Numbered from the stretch's first letter, positions 1 to 7,759 are shown. The stretch: 64,000 nucleotides of DNA from Kitasatospora cinereorecta (GCF_024172095.1 NZ_JAMZDX010000004.1:558001-622000); one strand, 5' to 3'. The notes: a model not told the origin generated them from the sequence alone. Made by a program: numbers and translations.

Positions 1-1
1 C

Positions 2-1102
2 AACCTCGCTGGGGGTGCCTCCCACGCGAGAATCGGCGTGATCACCGCGGCGTCCGACGTACCGGCCGACGACCCGAACGCCGACGACCCGGCCACCTGC
101 AGCAACTCGGTCTGCAACGGCAACTACTACGTCCACCTGCTGAAGAACACGTACCACGCGGCCGACGCGCAGTGGATCCCGATCGACCTGGACCACATCT
201 CCAACAACTCCAGCCAAACGGTCGTCGACCAGATCAACTCGCTCAACGGCTTCTTCTTCGGCGGCGGAGACCAGAGCCGCCTGGTCCAGACCCTCCTGAA
301 GAGCGACAACAGCGACTCCCCCGCCCTCGCCGCAATCCGCGCCAGGTTCACCGCGGGCGCCGCCATCATGGGCACCAGTGCGGGCACGACCATCGCCAAC
401 GGCCGAGACATGGTCACCGGCGGCGAGAGCTGGGACAGCCTGCGCTACGGCTCACACACCAGCACCAGCGGCGGCCACCCCGACGACCTCAGCTACCGCC
501 CCCAGGGCGGCTTCAACTTCTTCACCTCCGGCCTGCTCGACACCCACTTCGCCACACGCGGCCGCGAGGGCCGCATCACCCGCCTCGCCGCCGACACCGG
601 GCACAACCGCGCGTTCGGCATCGACGAGGACACCGCGCTCGTCGTCACCAACCCCGGCTCGGCGAACGAGACCGACAAGGTCGTCGGCACCCACGGCGTC
701 TCGATCCTCGACCTGCGCACCGACACGGTCGGCACGCACAGCGGCTACTGGTCGATCGACAACGTCAAGTGGTCCTACCTGACCGACGGTGACACCTACA
801 ACCCCGCCACCTGGACCGCCACCAGCACCAAACCCACCTTTGCGCCGACCGGCGGCACCGTCGGCAGCCGCTGGAGCGACGTCTTCTCCTCGCCCAACTC
901 CCGCGCCGACCACCCCTACCGGCTGGTCGACATGGCCACCGAACTCGTCAACGCGGGCCGCAGCACCCACCAGTACGGCATCAGCTACGAGAGCGGCCCC
1001 ACCTTCGAGGCCGACCTCACCAAGGGCACCGGCTACCGGGCGTGGAAGAGCGGGTCCGCCGTCTCCTTCGCCGACCTGACCACCCACCTGTACGTCCACT
1101 AG
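2..1102 (+). CDS. Cyanophycinase-like peptidase (family S51), 5' end cut off by window
   Basis: The reading frame is open to the left edge of the window, so the N-terminus, probably including any export signal, is missing; 366 residues are visible. The S51 hallmarks are present in order: a glycine-rich FFFGGGDQ turn near visible residue 84, the nucleophile elbow GTSAG with Ser near 126, and a DTHFATRGR stretch near 180 that matches the DxHFxxRxR segment of cyanophycinases. Known members are serine exopeptidases that release dipeptides from cyanophycin or other peptides. The long C-terminal part (about 130 residues rich in Thr, Ser and Pro) exceeds the basic fold and suggests an extracellular form. 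The substrate is not shown; it could equally be a general secreted S51 peptidase. Confidence 0.8.
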   Translation, partial: NLAGGASHARIGVITAASDVPADDPNADDPATCSNSVCNGNYYVHLLKNTYHAADAQWIPIDLDHISNNSSQTVVDQINSLNGFFFGGGDQSRLVQTLLKSDNSDSPALAAIRARFTAGAAIMGTSAGTTIANGRDMVTGGESWDSLRYGSHTSTSGGHPDDLSYRPQGGFNFFTSGLLDTHFATRGREGRITRLAADTGHNRAFGIDEDTALVVTNPGSANETDKVVGTHGVSILDLRTDTVGTHSGYWSIDNVKWSYLTDGDTYNPATWTATSTKPTFAPTGGTVGSRWSDVFSSPNSRADHPYRLVDMATELVNAGRSTHQYGISYESGPTFEADLTKGTGYRAWKSGSAVSFADLTTHLYVH

Positions 1103-1509
1103 ATTCCGCAGCAATCTCCCGCGCCATACCGGGAGGCCCTGATCGGAAATCCCTGCGAACCCGGATCGCATTTCCGTGTCCCCTTGCCAGGGGAAATGCG
1201 AGCCGCTCTCCGCGGAATGCCGGCTGCTTCACACGCATGCCCGGGTCGCACTGTGGCGATGGCCCACATGGACACCAACACCGTTGTGTCTCACGGTAGT
1301 TGGCCGACTCCTGCGGACACCCGCGCAGCCTTGTCGCGCCTTCCTGCGCCCGCCGCGTGCGGAATCAATGGAGCTTCTGCGCGCACGTGAGGCTTGCAGA
1401 AATAGTTTTCACCGGGGGCTGTCGGAGTCGAACCGGCGGTGCTTGAATAGCCGCCACCAACCCCCCTTCCACTCCTGCCACTTGTGGCACACGAGATCAA
1501 GGATGAGCT
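1103..1509. other. 407-base non-coding stretch before the NlpC/P60 gene
   Basis: No convincing gene is present: frames on both strands lose third-position GC bias. It holds the 1166-1201 hairpin and then about 300 bases of lower-GC sequence leading into the NlpC/P60 gene, including a short GGCGG/CCGCC stem around 1435-1455. Many actinomycete cell-wall hydrolase genes have long leaders with a c-di-AMP (ydaO-type) riboswitch. I looked for its conserved core here and did not find it clearly. Confidence 0.5.
1166..1201. terminator. Hairpin downstream of the S51 peptidase gene
   Basis: Perfect 10-bp arms TCGCATTTCC (1166-1175) and GGAAATGCGA (1192-1201) enclose a second possible hairpin, CCCCT/AGGGG at 1180-1193. 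It starts 64 bases after the peptidase stop. There is no T-run, as is common for actinomycete terminators. The two mutually exclusive stems could also be part of the leader of the next gene. Confidence 0.45.
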
Positions 1510-2736
1510 GTGACTACGCGCGTTGACCTGTTACCACGCCGGGCCCTTCCGGTCCTGCGCCTCGCCGCGTTCCTGGCCGTACTCGCCTCCTTCGCCGTCT
1601 TCTTCGCCGGCGCGCAGCAGGCCCATGCGGCGCCCGCCTGCGGCGTTCTCTCCTCCGGTGCCGCACCTCAGGCCAACTCGGCGGTGAACGCGGCCTGCAG
1701 CCTGATCGGCACGCCGTACTCCTGGGGCGGCGGCCACGGCTCGCAGCCCGGTCCGTCGTACGGGATCTGCGATGCGTCCAACGGAGCCCCCAACGACTGC
1801 CATGTGAAGGGCCTGGACTGCTCCGGCATGGTCCGCTACGCCTACGACCTGGCGGTCGGCACGGACGTCATCAACGGCGTGACCACCACCCAGTGGAACT
1901 CCTCACGTGCGGTGGCCAGGTTCTACCGGGGCGACGGGACGGGCCCGCTGCTCCCGGGCGACCTGGTGTTCTTCGGGAACACGCCGTCGACCATCCACCA
2001 TGTGGCGATCTACCTCGGGCAGGGGTACATCGCCGAGGCCCCCTACTCCGGCGGCTACGTGCAGGTGGCGGCACTGTCCTCGCACGGCGACTACTACGGC
2101 GCCATCCGCCTCTACGGTCCCGGCGGCAATCCCGGTCCGCCCGGCGGCGGTCGGTACTGGGTGGACACCTTCGCGAACGCGTCCGTGTACGGCTCGCCGA
2201 CCAGCACGAACAGCACCGGCACGCTCTACCAGGGCACCAACTACGTGTTCTGTAAAGCGTGGGGACGTGAGATCCGCAACGGCAGCAGCTTCAACCACTG
2301 GTGGCTGAAGACCGACCCCGACGTCGGCCCCGCCGGCCAATGGGTCTCCGCCTACTACCTCTCCAAGTGGGGCAACGACGAAGCCAAGGACAACAACGGC
2401 ACCGTCATCCCCGACTGCCCGGGCGGCTCCACCCCGCCCCCGCCCCCGCCGCCGCCCGCCAACACCAAGTACTGGGTGGACACCTTCTCGAACGCGTCCG
2501 TGTACGGCTCGCCGACCAGCACGACCAGCACCGGCACGCTCAACAAGGGCACCAACTACGTGTTCTGCAAGGCCTGGGGACGCGAGATCCGCAACGGCAG
2601 CAGCTTCAACCACTGGTGGCTGAAGACCGACCCCGACGTCGGCCCCGCCGGCCAATGGGTCTCCGCCTACTACCTCTCCAAGTGGGGCAACGACGAAGCC
2701 AAGGACAACAACGGCACCGTCATCCCCGACTGCTGA
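1510..2736 (+). CDS. Secreted NlpC/P60 endopeptidase with two C-terminal 88-residue repeats
   Basis: A 408-residue exported protein. Residues 1-41 form a signal peptide (Arg-rich start, hydrophobic core, AHA-A cleavage site). The NlpC/P60 domain follows, with catalytic Cys104 in LDCSGMVRYAY and His164 in HHVAIYLG; known members cleave peptidoglycan stem peptides. After a Gly/Pro linker come two nearly identical 88-residue modules (YWVDTF to IPDC) separated by a Pro-rich linker; these look like SH3-type wall-binding units but I cannot name the family. The GTG start is set by AAGGATGAG just upstream. A strong hairpin follows the stop, so the gene is probably a single transcription unit behind a roughly 400-base leader. 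Confidence 0.87.
   Translation: MTTRVDLLPRRALPVLRLAAFLAVLASFAVFFAGAQQAHAAPACGVLSSGAAPQANSAVNAACSLIGTPYSWGGGHGSQPGPSYGICDASNGAPNDCHVKGLDCSGMVRYAYDLAVGTDVINGVTTTQWNSSRAVARFYRGDGTGPLLPGDLVFFGNTPSTIHHVAIYLGQGYIAEAPYSGGYVQVAALSSHGDYYGAIRLYGPGGNPGPPGGGRYWVDTFANASVYGSPTSTNSTGTLYQGTNYVFCKAWGREIRNGSSFNHWWLKTDPDVGPAGQWVSAYYLSKWGNDEAKDNNGTVIPDCPGGSTPPPPPPPPANTKYWVDTFSNASVYGSPTSTTSTGTLNKGTNYVFCKAWGREIRNGSSFNHWWLKTDPDVGPAGQWVSAYYLSKWGNDEAKDNNGTVIPDC
2155..2733 (+). repeat. Two near-identical 264-bp direct repeats inside the NlpC/P60 gene
   Basis: Copy 1 is 2155-2418 and copy 2 is 2470-2733, separated by 51 bases coding for a Pro-rich linker. They differ at only a handful of positions, including silent ones, so the copies are either recent or kept alike by gene conversion. 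Confidence 0.9.
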
Positions 2737-2780
2737 ACGGGCGGTCGGACCCGGCCCCTGCGGCCGGCTGCACCAGACGC

Positions 2781-2820
2781 GGGCCCGGCCCGGTGGACGG
2801 TCGTCCGCCGGGCCGGGCCC
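2781..2820 (+). terminator. Strong hairpin after the NlpC/P60 gene
   Basis: An 18-bp stem with a single G-T pair and a 4-base loop: left arm 2781-2798, loop GGTC, right arm 2803-2820. It lies 45 bases after the stop. As a near-perfect stem it may also stop transcription arriving on the minus strand. Confidence 0.8.
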
Positions 2821-3036
2821 CCGCAGGCGTGGAGCGCTGGATCTCCAACCAGTTCCCCGACCAGACTTCGAGACGGCCTGGCTGAACTCGGCGCCGGACG
2901 ACCACTGGCGCAGCCGCGAATACCCGCTGCGCTTCGCGACCTGGACGCGGTTGCCGCCTCCGAGCTGCGCGGGCACCTTCAGCTCGTCCAGGGCGTGGGC
3001 GCAGTGCGCCACCGCCTGCTGGAGTTCGGCGATCAC
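2793..3036 (-). pseudogene. Possible frameshifted remnant coupled to the upstream oxidoreductase gene
   Basis: A GTG codon at 3036 overlaps the oxidoreductase stop in a GTGA arrangement typical of translational coupling. The frame reads well for about 55 codons with strong third-position GC (starting IAELQQAVAHCAHALDEL). Codon use then collapses near 2876, while good coding character resumes in the neighbouring frame (RLEVWSGNWLEIQRST) before running into the terminator of the convergent NlpC/P60 gene. This pattern suggests a small gene broken by a frameshift and truncated. I do not recognise the family, and a chance open stretch cannot be excluded. Confidence 0.33.
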
Positions 3037-4031
3037 GAGACCACCGTCAGCACGATCTTGCCTTGGATGTGGCCCTGCGCGGCTCGCGTGTGTGCGCTGC
3101 CCGCCTCGGGCAGCGGGTAGGTGCTGTCCACCCCGACCTGCAGCTTGCCCTCGTCGAACAAGCGCCCGATCTCGGCCAGCTGGGGGCCGTTGGAACGCAC
3201 CTGAATGTTCGAGACTGTGATGCCCAGACTCGCCGTCTCGTCCGGATCGTACTGGGCGAAGAACACCGGAAGCATGGTGCCGCCGCGCTTGAGCACAGTC
3301 AGGAAGCGTGAGCTGTCCGGGCCACCGACGGCGTCGATCACCAGGTCGACACCGCTGACCACGTCCGCAGCCTGCGTCCTGGTGTAGTCGATGAACTCAT
3401 CGGCGCCGAGCTTGCGCAGGAACTGCTCGTGCCGCCCGGAGGCCACCGCGATGACGTGTGCCCCCTTCCATTTCGCCAGCTGCACCGCGAAGTGACCCAC
3501 TCCACCGGCAGCCCCGTTGACCAGCACGGTCATCCCTGGCGTGATCGGCACCGGCTGGTGCACCTGACCGGTGAAAACTGACGGCACGTCGTGGCCGAGA
3601 TCCACCAGGTACTGCCAGGCCGTAAGCACGGCCATCGGCGCCCCGGCCGCCTGCACGTGGTCGATACCGGCCGGCTTGTGAGCCAGGTCCGAAGCCGGTG
3701 CGGCCACGTACTCGGCGTAGGTCCGGCCGTCGAATCCGGGGAACCGCAGCATGCCGAAGACCTCGTCACCGACGGCGAACCCCGACACGTCCGGAGCGAC
3801 CGCCTGGACCACGCCCGACATGTCCGTTCCGGGGACCAGAGGGAACTCCAGGGCCGGCCTCATCTCGGCCGGCATGACCTTCATCCCCTCGCGCAGGTAC
3901 CAGTCCGGCGGGTTGATGCCCGCTGCGTGCACCCGGACGAGCACTTCGCCCGGGCCGATCTCGGGAACCGGCACCTCGTCATACTGCAAAACCTCGGGCC
4001 CGCCCGCTTCATGGAACTGGATCGCCTTCAT
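3033..4031 (-). CDS. Zinc-independent quinone-reductase-like MDR oxidoreductase
   Basis: A 332-residue medium-chain reductase. The N-terminal GroES-like part begins MKAIQFHEAGGPEVLQ, typical of NADPH:quinone reductases, and lacks the catalytic zinc ligands of alcohol dehydrogenases. The Rossmann NADP site is VLVNGAAGGVGHFAVQLAKW, and the protein ends in the usual KIVL. Such enzymes use NAD(P)H to reduce quinones or activated double bonds in the cytoplasm; the substrate is unknown. The ATG at 4031 was chosen over a longer frame because the family starts at this motif and AAGAAGG precedes it. It is divergent from the LysR gene at 4162, with a 19-bp palindrome between them. Confidence 0.85.
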   Translation of the reverse strand: MKAIQFHEAGGPEVLQYDEVPVPEIGPGEVLVRVHAAGINPPDWYLREGMKVMPAEMRPALEFPLVPGTDMSGVVQAVAPDVSGFAVGDEVFGMLRFPGFDGRTYAEYVAAPASDLAHKPAGIDHVQAAGAPMAVLTAWQYLVDLGHDVPSVFTGQVHQPVPITPGMTVLVNGAAGGVGHFAVQLAKWKGAHVIAVASGRHEQFLRKLGADEFIDYTRTQAADVVSGVDLVIDAVGGPDSSRFLTVLKRGGTMLPVFFAQYDPDETASLGITVSNIQVRSNGPQLAEIGRLFDEGKLQVGVDSTYPLPEAGSAHTRAAQGHIQGKIVLTVVS

Positions 4032-4126
4032 CGCGTCTGTCGCCTTCTTGGGGAAACGTTGAAACGTTGCTCCTTGAGTCAAGGCCCACCGCGGCATCGC
4101 CGTCCAAGACCAATCCGGCACCCTGC

Positions 4127-4145
4127 TCATGCCGAAACGGCATGA
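4127..4145. promoter_or_regulatory. 19-bp palindrome in the MDR/LysR divergent region
   Basis: Arms TCATGCCG and CGGCATGA around a central AAA, fitting the LysR T-N11-A pattern. It ends 16 bases before the LysR start and lies about 95 bases upstream of the oxidoreductase start. An AACGTT-containing direct repeat near 4055-4070 lies closer to the oxidoreductase. Confidence 0.6.
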
Positions 4146-4161
4146 CGCGTACGGTGCAAGG

Positions 4162-5034
4162 ATGAACGATCTCGGACAGGACCTGGAACTGCGGTTGGTG
4201 CGCTACTTCACCGTGGTCGCGGCGCACCAGCACTTCGGCCGGGCCGCCGCCGACTTGCACGTGGCCCAGCCTGCGCTGAGCCGCCAGATCCAACGGCTCG
4301 AGAAGTATCTCGGCACACGATTGCTGGACCGCGCACCCCAGGGCACCCGGCTCACTCCGGCAGGCCAGAGGTTCCTCCCCCGGGCCCAAGCCCTGCTGCA
4401 GGCCGCGCGCCAGGCCGAACTGGCCGTGCGCGAACAAGCCGAGATCGAACGAATCACCATCGGCTACGTTGAAGACCTGGTGATCACTGCCGCCGTGGGG
4501 GAACTGCGCCGCCGCTACCCGGACGCCGAGATCACCACCCGGTACCTGAGCTGCCGCGACGTCGGGGCGCTGTCCGACAAGCGCGTCGACGCCCTGATCG
4601 CGCGGGCCCCGCTGCCGCTCACCGCCGACGTCCTCACCACCCCTTTGTACGAGGAGCCCCGGATGCTCGTGGTCCCACGCGGCCATCCCTTGGCCGACCG
4701 CCCGTCGGTGACCTCGGAAGAACTGGCCGGCGAGGAGGCGGCGCCATGCCCGTTCGAGACCGCGGACTGGACTTCCTACCGGATCCTCGGGGCCGACGTG
4801 CCGCCGATCGAGAGCTACGAGGACAAGCTCGAACTCGTCGCGAGTGGCAGGGCGATCGCCGTGCTACCGGTCGGCGATCGGCGTAGCTCACTACGCCCCA
4901 ACCTCGTCACCGTCCCGATCGAGGGCGCTCCTTCCAGCCAGGTCGTCCTGGTCAGCCGCAAGGGCGACCCGAATCCGATGATCAGGAATCTCCGACTGGT
5001 GGCCAGGGCCGTCCTGACCGCCCCGGCAGCCTGA
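4162..5034 (+). CDS. LysR-family transcriptional regulator
   Basis: 290 residues, the usual LysR length. The N-terminal winged helix-turn-helix reads LRLVRYFTVVAAHQHFGRAAADLHVAQPALSRQIQRLEKYLG, matching the LysR signature, and is followed by a periplasmic-binding-like effector domain (residues about 90-290) with the ITIGY opening strand. LysR proteins usually control the divergent gene in response to a ligand, so the oxidoreductase at 3033-4031 is the likely target. The start at 4162 is family-typical; an in-frame ATG at 4129 lies inside the palindrome and is less likely. No strong Shine-Dalgarno sequence is visible, so the mRNA may be leaderless. Confidence 0.88.
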   Translation: MNDLGQDLELRLVRYFTVVAAHQHFGRAAADLHVAQPALSRQIQRLEKYLGTRLLDRAPQGTRLTPAGQRFLPRAQALLQAARQAELAVREQAEIERITIGYVEDLVITAAVGELRRRYPDAEITTRYLSCRDVGALSDKRVDALIARAPLPLTADVLTTPLYEEPRMLVVPRGHPLADRPSVTSEELAGEEAAPCPFETADWTSYRILGADVPPIESYEDKLELVASGRAIAVLPVGDRRSSLRPNLVTVPIEGAPSSQVVLVSRKGDPNPMIRNLRLVARAVLTAPAA

Positions 5035-5063
5035 CCGGGCTCGCCTCTGACCTGTTAGAACGC

Positions 5064-5108
5064 TGGTCGGGACAACAGGATTTGAACCTGCGACCCCTTG
5101 ACCCCCAG
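5064..5108 (-). tRNA. 3' half of a tRNA-Pro(GGG) gene, likely attachment-site scar
   Basis: On the minus strand 5108 to 5064 reads from the anticodon loop CTGGGGG through stem TCAAG, a variable loop, the T arm GCAGG-TTCAAAT-CCTGT, the acceptor strand TGTCCCG, discriminator A and CCA. The 5' half (D arm and 5' acceptor strand) is absent, so this is not a functional tRNA. Segments running from the anticodon loop to the 3' end are the usual attB cores of actinomycete tyrosine integrases; pSAM2 uses a tRNA-Pro gene. Given the orientation, an element would have lain on the higher-coordinate side. Confidence 0.82.
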
Positions 5109-5285
5109 CCGCAGTGCCTACCTTCACGGCTGGACCCGCCGCCTGCCTCTGCAGCCAAGCCGCGTGGGCCTTCGGTGGGAAGCCGGATGGTGTCGCGCAG
5201 GGCCGTGACCAGGATGGGCTGAGCACATGCTCCTGCAGGGCGAGGACTTGATCGTCGGCCGGGGCGGCCGTCGTGGGCGGGTCGG

Positions 5286-5993
5286 TTACCAGGGCAGCGG
5301 GCCCTTGGCATCGGTGTAGGTGCCGGTGGGACCGTCCGGGGTGAGGCCGGCCATGCGGACGATGATCTCGGCACCCTGTTCGACGGTCTGGATGCCGGTG
5401 TTGCCGTTGAGGTCCGTCCTGGTGAAGCCGGGCTCGACGGCGTTGATGCGCATGTTCGGGAACGCCTTGGCGTACTGCACGGTGACCATGTTGACGGCGG
5501 CCTTGGAGGCCGGGTAGGCGACGCCGGGGTACGCGTAGGTGGGAGTGTCGGCGGTGGTGACGCGGGTGAGCGAGGCCAGGCCGCTGCTGAGGTTGACGAC
5601 GACGGGGGCGGCGGAGCGCTGCAGCAGCGGGAGGAACGCGTGGGTGACGCGTACCGTGCCGAAGACGTTGGTTTCGAACGTGCTCCGCATCAGGTCGGCG
5701 GTGACGTCCGCGGCACCGATGATGCCGTTGTCCTCGGCCCGCTCCTCCACGCCGGCGTTGTTGACCAGCACGTCAAGGCCGCCGTCGGCCTCGACGGTCT
5801 TCGCTGCTGCGGCGACCGAGGCGTCGTCGGTGACGTCGATGACGACCAGCCGCGCGCCCAACTGCTCGGCGGCGCGACGCCCGCGCTCGGGGTCCCGGCT
5901 GCCGATGTACACGGTGTGGCCTGCGGCGATGAGTTGACGGGCGGTCTCGAAGCCGAGCCCCTTGTTCGCTCCGGTGATCAGTGTTGTGGTCAT
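5286..5993 (-). CDS. Short-chain dehydrogenase/reductase
   Basis: 235 residues of a classical SDR. The NAD(P) site is TGANKGLG near residue 9, NNAG is present, and the catalytic Tyr and Lys occur in YPASK preceded by the strand VNLSSG. The class oxidises or reduces small alcohols and ketones with NAD(P)H; no substrate is indicated. The ATG at 5993 places the glycine motif at the expected distance from the N-terminus and GGAGG lies directly before it, though the spacing is unusually short. It is divergent from the MmyB-like regulator at 6095, a pairing I know from other actinomycetes, so that regulator probably controls it. Confidence 0.87.
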   Translation of the reverse strand: MTTTLITGANKGLGFETARQLIAAGHTVYIGSRDPERGRRAAEQLGARLVVIDVTDDASVAAAAKTVEADGGLDVLVNNAGVEERAEDNGIIGAADVTADLMRSTFETNVFGTVRVTHAFLPLLQRSAAPVVVNLSSGLASLTRVTTADTPTYAYPGVAYPASKAAVNMVTVQYAKAFPNMRINAVEPGFTRTDLNGNTGIQTVEQGAEIIVRMAGLTPDGPTGTYTDAKGPLPW

Positions 5994-6094
5994 GCCTCCA
6001 CGATGCTGCGCGGCAATGCCGTCAGCCAGGCGTCCGGTCTTCCTGGGACTGCCAGTACCAGGCACCCGCCGGTGGGGCGGTGCACAGTGGTGGC

Positions 6095-6946
6095 ATGGCG
6101 ACCACGGAGTTCGGGCAGACGGTGCGGCGCTGGCGGGACCGGGTCCCGCCGGAGGCGGCCGGCCTGCCGGTGGGCGGCCATCGGCGCGCGGCCGGACTGC
6201 GCCGGGAGGAGCTGGCGCTGCTGGCCGGGATCTCGGTCGACTATGTCACCCGCCTGGAACAGGGCCGGGCGACCAACCCGTCGGAGCAGGTCGTCGAGGC
6301 GCTGGGGCGGGCGCTGCGACTGAACGCGGAGGAGCGTGAGCATCTGTTCCGGGTCGCCGGGCTGGTAGCGCCGGGAATCGGCACGGTGCCCGCCTACATC
6401 ACGCCCAGCGTGCAACGGATGCTGGACCGGCTGACCGGCACACCTGTCGCGGTCTCCGACGCGGCGTGGACGCTGCTGCTGGCCAATCCGCTCTACACCG
6501 CGCTGATGGGTGAACGGCACGGCAAGGAGCGCAACGGGGCGTGGCGGAACTTCCTCGGCTCGGGCAGCCGGGTCCGCCACACGCCGGAGTCCCGGCGGGC
6601 GTTGGAGACCGCGGTCGTCTCCGACCTGCGGGCGACGGCGAGCCGCTACCCGGCGGATCTGCGGCTGCGGCGTCTGATCGCTGATCTGCGCGGCAACAGC
6701 GAGCGGTTCGCCAAGCTGTGGGACTCCGGCGCGGTGGGACACCAGGAGGCTTCGCGCAAGACCATCGACCACCCGCAGGTGGGATCGCTGACGCTGGACT
6801 GCGACGTGCTCAGCGTCGCGGGCAGCGATCTGCGGATCATGGTCTACACGGCCGAACCCGGCACCGAGGACGCCGAACGGCTGGCGCTGCTGTCGGTGAT
6901 CGGCACGCAGGCACTGGTGGAAGCCGCCGGCGAGGGCGTCGGGTGA
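6095..6946 (+). CDS. MmyB-like helix-turn-helix regulator
   Basis: 283 residues. The N-terminal XRE-type domain includes HRRAAGLRREELALLAGISVDYVTRLEQGR, characteristic of this actinomycete family. Residues from about 105 onward form an MmyB-type ligand-binding domain (PAYITPSVQRMLDRL, ANPLYTALMG and a C-terminal segment containing VGSLTLDCDVL). Such proteins are local regulators that bind small molecules, probably fatty acyl ligands. It is transcribed away from the SDR gene 101 bases away. The ATG at 6095 follows GGTGG and starts the protein just ahead of the HTH. Confidence 0.88.
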   Translation: MATTEFGQTVRRWRDRVPPEAAGLPVGGHRRAAGLRREELALLAGISVDYVTRLEQGRATNPSEQVVEALGRALRLNAEEREHLFRVAGLVAPGIGTVPAYITPSVQRMLDRLTGTPVAVSDAAWTLLLANPLYTALMGERHGKERNGAWRNFLGSGSRVRHTPESRRALETAVVSDLRATASRYPADLRLRRLIADLRGNSERFAKLWDSGAVGHQEASRKTIDHPQVGSLTLDCDVLSVAGSDLRIMVYTAEPGTEDAERLALLSVIGTQALVEAAGEGVG

Positions 6947-6977
6947 AACCGCCGCAGCGGGTCGGCTCAGCTGTCGA

Positions 6978-7013
6978 GCGCGGCGGGCGCGGCGGGTGCG
7001 GCGGGTGCGGCGG
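6978..7013. repeat. Four tandem 9-bp units
   Basis: Units GCGCGGCGG, GCGCGGCGG, GTGCGGCGG and GTGCGGCGG lie between the convergent 3' ends of the MmyB-like and TetR genes. It is probably slippage-prone filler; no function is evident. Confidence 0.7.
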
Positions 7014-7097
7014 GCGAAGACGGCCTCGCGGCGTCCGGCGGTCCGGCCCGCACCCCGCGGACACTTGACCGCGCCCGGCGAGCAGTTACCGTCAACG

Positions 7098-7691
7098 TCA
7101 CTCCGACGGGTGGCGCTGCAATCCGCACAGGAGCAGTTCGACCAGGCGCCGGGGATCGTACTGCGGGTCTCCGCCTCCGATGCACAGGTTGCCGATGCCG
7201 CGCATCAGTTCATAGGGATGGGTGCCCGCCCTGATCTCCCCCGCCTCGACCGCGGCGTCGAGCAGCCGCGCGCAGACCGGCAGCAGACGGTCGAGGAAGT
7301 AGCGGTGCAGTGCGGCAAAGCCGCTGCTGTCCGACTGCATCGCGTCGGCCAGCCCGTGTTTGGTGACCAGGAAGTCGACGAACAGGTCGATCCACTGGCG
7401 CAGCGCGATGAACGGGGAGTCGGCGGCGGCCAGCAGCACCGACCCCGCCTCCGCGCACTCCTCGATCTGGTGGCGGAACACGGCCGTGACGAGATCGGCC
7501 CGGGTCGGGAAGTGTCGGTAGATCGTTCCCGTCCCTACACCCGCCTTGGCCGCGATCTGGCGGATCGGCGCGTCGACGCCGGAGGCCACGAACACCTCGG
7601 CGGCGGCCGCGAGCAGCGCCTGTTGATTGCGCAGCGCGTCGGCCCGCTTGCTCCGGGCCGACACCCTCCCCGTGGAGTTCTCGCTGGACAC
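7098..7691 (-). CDS. TetR-family repressor, probable controller of the divergent hydrolase
   Basis: 197 residues. The N-terminal TetR helix-turn-helix is ALLAAAAEVFVASGVDAPIRQIAAKAGVGTGTIYRHFPTRADL, followed by a helical ligand-binding half. The GTG at 7691 was chosen because GGAGGG lies 7 bases upstream; a TTG at 7718 in the same frame lacks such a site. The gene is divergent from the hydrolase at 7857, and the intergenic region holds two copies of a CGGAAC/GTTCCG inverted repeat, the first inside a -35/-10 pair. This is the classic layout of a self-regulating TetR repressor controlling a neighbouring enzyme gene. Confidence 0.9.
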   Translation of the reverse strand: MSSENSTGRVSARSKRADALRNQQALLAAAAEVFVASGVDAPIRQIAAKAGVGTGTIYRHFPTRADLVTAVFRHQIEECAEAGSVLLAAADSPFIALRQWIDLFVDFLVTKHGLADAMQSDSSGFAALHRYFLDRLLPVCARLLDAAVEAGEIRAGTHPYELMRGIGNLCIGGGDPQYDPRRLVELLLCGLQRHPSE

Positions 7692-7711
7692 GGCTCTCCC
7701 TCCGACACCCG

Positions 7712-7759
7712 TTGACAAAGCGGAACGATGTTCCGGATAGTAAACGGGACAGCGTTCCG
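7712..7759 (+). promoter_or_regulatory. Hydrolase promoter with two TetR-type operators
   Basis: TTGACA at 7712-7717, an 18-base spacer and GATAGT at 7736-7741 form a good housekeeping promoter. Operator 1, CGGAAC-GAT-GTTCCG (7721-7735), fills the spacer. Operator 2, CGGGAC-AGC-GTTCCG (7745-7759), follows immediately, centre to centre 24 bp. Confidence 0.7.

Noticed and set aside
1180..1509. A c-di-AMP (ydaO-type) riboswitch before the NlpC/P60 gene
   Set aside because: The context fits, but the conserved GGGGAACC and CCCGUCAGCUAACC-like segments were not found by eye. It is kept only as something to test.
5064..5108. A complete tRNA-Pro gene
   Set aside because: Only the part from the anticodon loop to CCA is present. 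The sequence on the 5' side cannot form the D arm, the anticodon stem or the acceptor stem.
6978..7013. A CRISPR-like or regulatory repeat array
   Set aside because: The 9-bp units are contiguous, low in complexity and lie between convergent genes. There are no spacers or cas genes.
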